Positions 6,765-8,364 of a stretch of DNA of 8,364 bases are shown here, one piece after another. How positions within the stretch are numbered: position 1 is the first letter of the stretch; each line of letters starts with the position of its first letter. The stretch lies in assembly GCF_937920075.1 (NCBI RefSeq), contig NZ_CALETI010000436.1, forward strand, positions 1 to 8,364, read 5' to 3'. This DNA comes from an uncultured Agitococcus sp. (GTDB taxonomy: Bacteria; Pseudomonadota; Gammaproteobacteria; Pseudomonadales; Moraxellaceae). Made by a program: the position numbers and the translations under genes. The notes beneath the pieces are model-generated. The model had not been told where the DNA came from. It saw nothing but the letters and a program-made list of their open reading frames with translations, and ran no database searches.

Positions 6765-7712
6765 ATGCACGCAGCTCATATTTTGTTAGTCGAAGACGAA
6801 CCTAAAATTGCCCAACTCTTGCAAGACTATCTACAACACGAAGGCTTTGTCTGTAGTGTGTTAGATCGTGGTGATTTGGTTGAGCCTTTTTTAGCAACGC
6901 ATAATTGCCAGTTGATTTTATTAGACATTATGCTGCCTGCTATTTCTGGCCTAGAATTATGCAAACGCATTAGGCAATCTAGCCATATTCCAATCATTTT
7001 ACTCACTGCTCGTGTTGAAGAAATTGATCGTTTACTTGGTTTAGAGTTAGGGGCAGATGACTATATTTGTAAGCCCTTTAGCCCGCGTGAAGTGGTGGCT
7101 CGTGTGAAAGCGGTTTTGCGTCGTAGTACATTGCCAACCAGTGTCACAGCCCCCGAAAAGCCACCTGTATTACATCTCGATAAAGCCAGTTTTCAAGCCA
7201 AGTTACATGGTCAAGATTTGGCTCTAACCGCAGTTGAATTTAGCCTATTAGCCGTTTTAGTTGAACAGCCAACACGTATTTTTAGCCGCGAACAATTAAT
7301 GAATGCTATGTATCAAGATCATCGCGTGGTTTCTGATCGCACCATTGATAGCCATATCAAAAAAATTCGCCGCAAAATGGCAAGCATTTGCCCCAACCAA
7401 GAGTTTATTCATGCCTTATATGGTGTTGGTTTTGACATCCTCCCCACCCTCAATACTTCGACTAAGCTCAGTAACCTAGGGCGAGGATTCCTTCTGCAAG
7501 ACGCTCATGTCCGAGCGCGAGAATATTCTTGGCGGCGTTTACGTCGCGGTCATGCAGTGTACCGCACTGCATACAAGTCCATTCTCTTATTCCAAGTCCT
7601 GCTCTACCTTTCGGACTACTGTCGCGTGAGCCACAGCACGAGCAAGTTTGGGTGGTATATTTCTCATTCACTTCGTCAAACCATACCCCTGCGTTCTCGC
7701 TTTTGTACTTGA
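6765..7712 (+). CDS. baeR: BaeR-like response regulator, 3' end replaced by IS sequence
   Basis: This OmpR-family DNA-binding regulator is the partner of the preceding kinase, starting 4 bases after its stop. The ATG at 6765 is chosen because HAAHILLVEDEP then aligns with E. coli BaeR; an in-frame ATG at 6720 lies inside baeS. The receiver shows Glu10-Asp11, phosphorylated Asp54, Thr81 and Lys103, with the BaeR-typical stretches EEIDRLLGLELGADDY and CKPFSPREVVARVK. The winged helix runs from about 137 and includes SDRTIDSHIKKIRRK and ALYGVGF. E. coli BaeR continues about 11 residues after YGVGY; here the native sequence ends at about Phe223 (7433). The remaining 92 codons, to TGA 7710-7712, are antisense to tnpB and resemble no regulator. 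No convincing ribosome site is visible, so coupling to baeS is likely. Whether the altered protein works is unknown. Confidence 0.88.
   Translation: MHAAHILLVEDEPKIAQLLQDYLQHEGFVCSVLDRGDLVEPFLATHNCQLILLDIMLPAISGLELCKRIRQSSHIPIILLTARVEEIDRLLGLELGADDYICKPFSPREVVARVKAVLRRSTLPTSVTAPEKPPVLHLDKASFQAKLHGQDLALTAVEFSLLAVLVEQPTRIFSREQLMNAMYQDHRVVSDRTIDSHIKKIRRKMASICPNQEFIHALYGVGFDILPTLNTSTKLSNLGRGFLLQDAHVRAREYSWRRLRRGHAVYRTAYKSILLFQVLLYLSDYCRVSHSTSKFGWYISHSLRQTIPLRSRFCT
7412..7570 (-). ncRNA. Predicted omega RNA with its guide
   Basis: In IS200/IS605 elements the omega RNA scaffold overlaps the 3' end of tnpB plus the element right end, and the guide is the flanking host sequence beyond it. By analogy the scaffold here would cover the tnpB 3' end down to 7432 on the minus strand, and the guide would be about 7431-7412, copied from the baeR codons for CLT-free native sequence ending in ALYGVGF. 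The upstream limit is a guess; the prediction rests on position and family behaviour, not on a recognised RNA fold. Confidence 0.35.
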
Positions 7713-8364
7713 GTAAGGTTCTAAACAGTGTCCAACCTGCATCTAATACCGATTTTGCTAGCTTAGTTTTGGCTAGACTTTTGGCATTGACGTTGCCAAC
7801 AAATATCGCGGCATAGTTTTTAACTAATTTTGTACTTTCTTGGTGTAAGTGATTATGTCTAATTTGTTTAATTTTGGCATGTATCGCTTTAACGCGTTTT
7901 TTGTTTCTCGCACGTTGAGCAATACCGAGTTTTTGTTCGTATCTTCGGTAGGTGCGTTGGGATTCTATCTTTTCTCCATTAGACAAGGTAGCAAAGTCTT
8001 TTAAACCTAAGTCTATACCAACAGATTCTGTGCCTCTTGAGGCGACTTTAGCCGCATTATCAACGACCAAGCACACATACCAACAGCCACGACTATCTTG
8101 GACAAATGAGCCTGTTTTGATGTTATATGTTGACAATCCGTAACTATCCCACAAACCAAACCAGTGATTGCCATATTTGACTTGGCCGTGTTGATATTTA
8201 ATCGCTGTCTTTTTGAAGGGTATCCAACCAAGTGATTTTTTAGGGGATGTGGGATTCGATACGCGCCAGTTGAGTTTGGCTTTTTTGAATTGTTTGCGTC
8301 TTAACACTAATTCTTCGGTAATCGCTTGTATAGTTTGGCTGTGCAGATTTAATTCTTTTGATGC
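7432..8364 (-). mobile_element. IS200/IS605-type element, 3' part with right end, running off the window
   Basis: The element is recognised by its tnpB gene and by the abrupt end of baeR homology. Its right end lies at the left here. On the minus strand the sequence after the tnpB stop contains imperfectly self-complementary TACTGAGC...CGAAGTA, then GGGTGGGGAGGATGTCAA. The boundary is placed after TCAA (7435-7432), since TCAA is the right-end cleavage motif in IS608 and the last BaeR-like codon sits there; it could be off by a few bases. The left end, the target motif and any tnpA lie beyond 8364. Ending a contig inside a repeated element is common in short-read assemblies. Confidence 0.8.
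7468..8364 (-). CDS. tnpB: TnpB, IS200/IS605 RNA-guided nuclease family, N-terminus missing
   Basis: TnpB proteins are RuvC-type nucleases guided by an omega RNA from their own element. They cut the empty donor site and so help retain the transposon. The open frame enters at 8364 and ends at TGA 7470-7468: 298 residues, with perhaps 60-100 missing. GTG at 8307 is internal, because family-like sequence (ELNLHSQTIQAITEEL) continues upstream of it. Visible parts are the SLGWIPFK and LWDSYGLS segments of the N-terminal region, RuvC-I GIDLGLKDFA (Asp at 8013-8011), a basic helical stretch, GNVNAKSLAK at the RuvC-II position, WFDEVNEKYTTQ, a zinc ribbon with two CxxC pairs (TCSCCG and TCMQCG), and RuvC-III HDRDVNAAKNIL. 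The usual RuvC-II Glu is Gly (codon 7797-7795), so activity needs a relocated acid or may be lost. No frameshift is present in the visible part. Confidence 0.93.
   Translation of the reverse strand, partial: ASKELNLHSQTIQAITEELVLRRKQFKKAKLNWRVSNPTSPKKSLGWIPFKKTAIKYQHGQVKYGNHWFGLWDSYGLSTYNIKTGSFVQDSRGCWYVCLVVDNAAKVASRGTESVGIDLGLKDFATLSNGEKIESQRTYRRYEQKLGIAQRARNKKRVKAIHAKIKQIRHNHLHQESTKLVKNYAAIFVGNVNAKSLAKTKLAKSVLDAGWTLFRTLLKYKSENAGVWFDEVNEKYTTQTCSCCGSRDSSPKGRAGLGIREWTCMQCGTLHDRDVNAAKNILALGHERLAEGILALGY

Noticed and set aside
7529..7816. 95-codon plus-strand frame
   Set aside because: It is antisense to the zinc-ribbon and RuvC-III part of tnpB; the tnpB frame explains the sequence.
7952..8231. 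Short frames on both strands (63 codons at 7952-8143 plus; 72 codons at 8013-8231 minus)
   Set aside because: Both overlap tnpB in other frames and lack any domain or ribosome site.
1..8364. CRISPR array, tRNA, rRNA, or phage defence cassette
   Set aside because: I saw no regularly spaced direct repeats, no tRNA-like cloverleaf or rRNA sequence, and no defence genes other than the transposon-borne tnpB.

Overview
The window looks like one end of a draft-assembly contig from an AT-leaning gammaproteobacterium. The evidence is gene order and protein family: dprA, a LysM/TsaP-type gene, def, fmt and rsmB lie together as in Pseudomonas-like genomes, and the last two complete genes closely resemble the enterobacterial BaeS and BaeR proteins. 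I cannot name the genus from sequence alone.

Layout. Positions 1-42 are not genomic: they match an Illumina adapter carrying an 8-base index. From 43 to 2006 two genes read leftward: a 3'-truncated dprA (DNA processing in transformation) and a full-length tsaP-like LysM gene, separated by a hairpin terminator. A 401-base divergent spacer (2007-2407) holds a 101-base inverted-repeat-bounded segment that may be a small mobile element, plus candidate promoters for both directions. From 2408 to 5280 def, fmt and rsmB read rightward. Fmt formylates the initiator Met-tRNA, Def removes the formyl group from new proteins, and RsmB methylates 16S rRNA, so this is a translation cluster. fmt starts with TTG and overlaps rsmB by 4 bases. 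After a 73-base spacer containing a perfect 14-base inverted repeat that includes the next start codon, a BaeS-like sensor kinase (5354-6760) and BaeR-like response regulator (from 6765) follow as a pair.

The right end (about 7432-8364) is the 3' part of an IS200/IS605-type element with tnpB on the minus strand, running off the window. It has inserted into the last codons of baeR. The regulator keeps its receiver and nearly all of its winged helix, but its frame continues for about 92 codons antisense to tnpB. The TnpB lacks the usual RuvC-II glutamate (Gly at that position) and may use a relocated acidic residue. The tnpB 3' end and element right end are where an omega RNA is expected, and its guide would be copied from the end of baeR. 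I found no wholly new system; the most interesting items are the tnpB/baeR junction, the altered RuvC site and the baeS start-codon palindrome.
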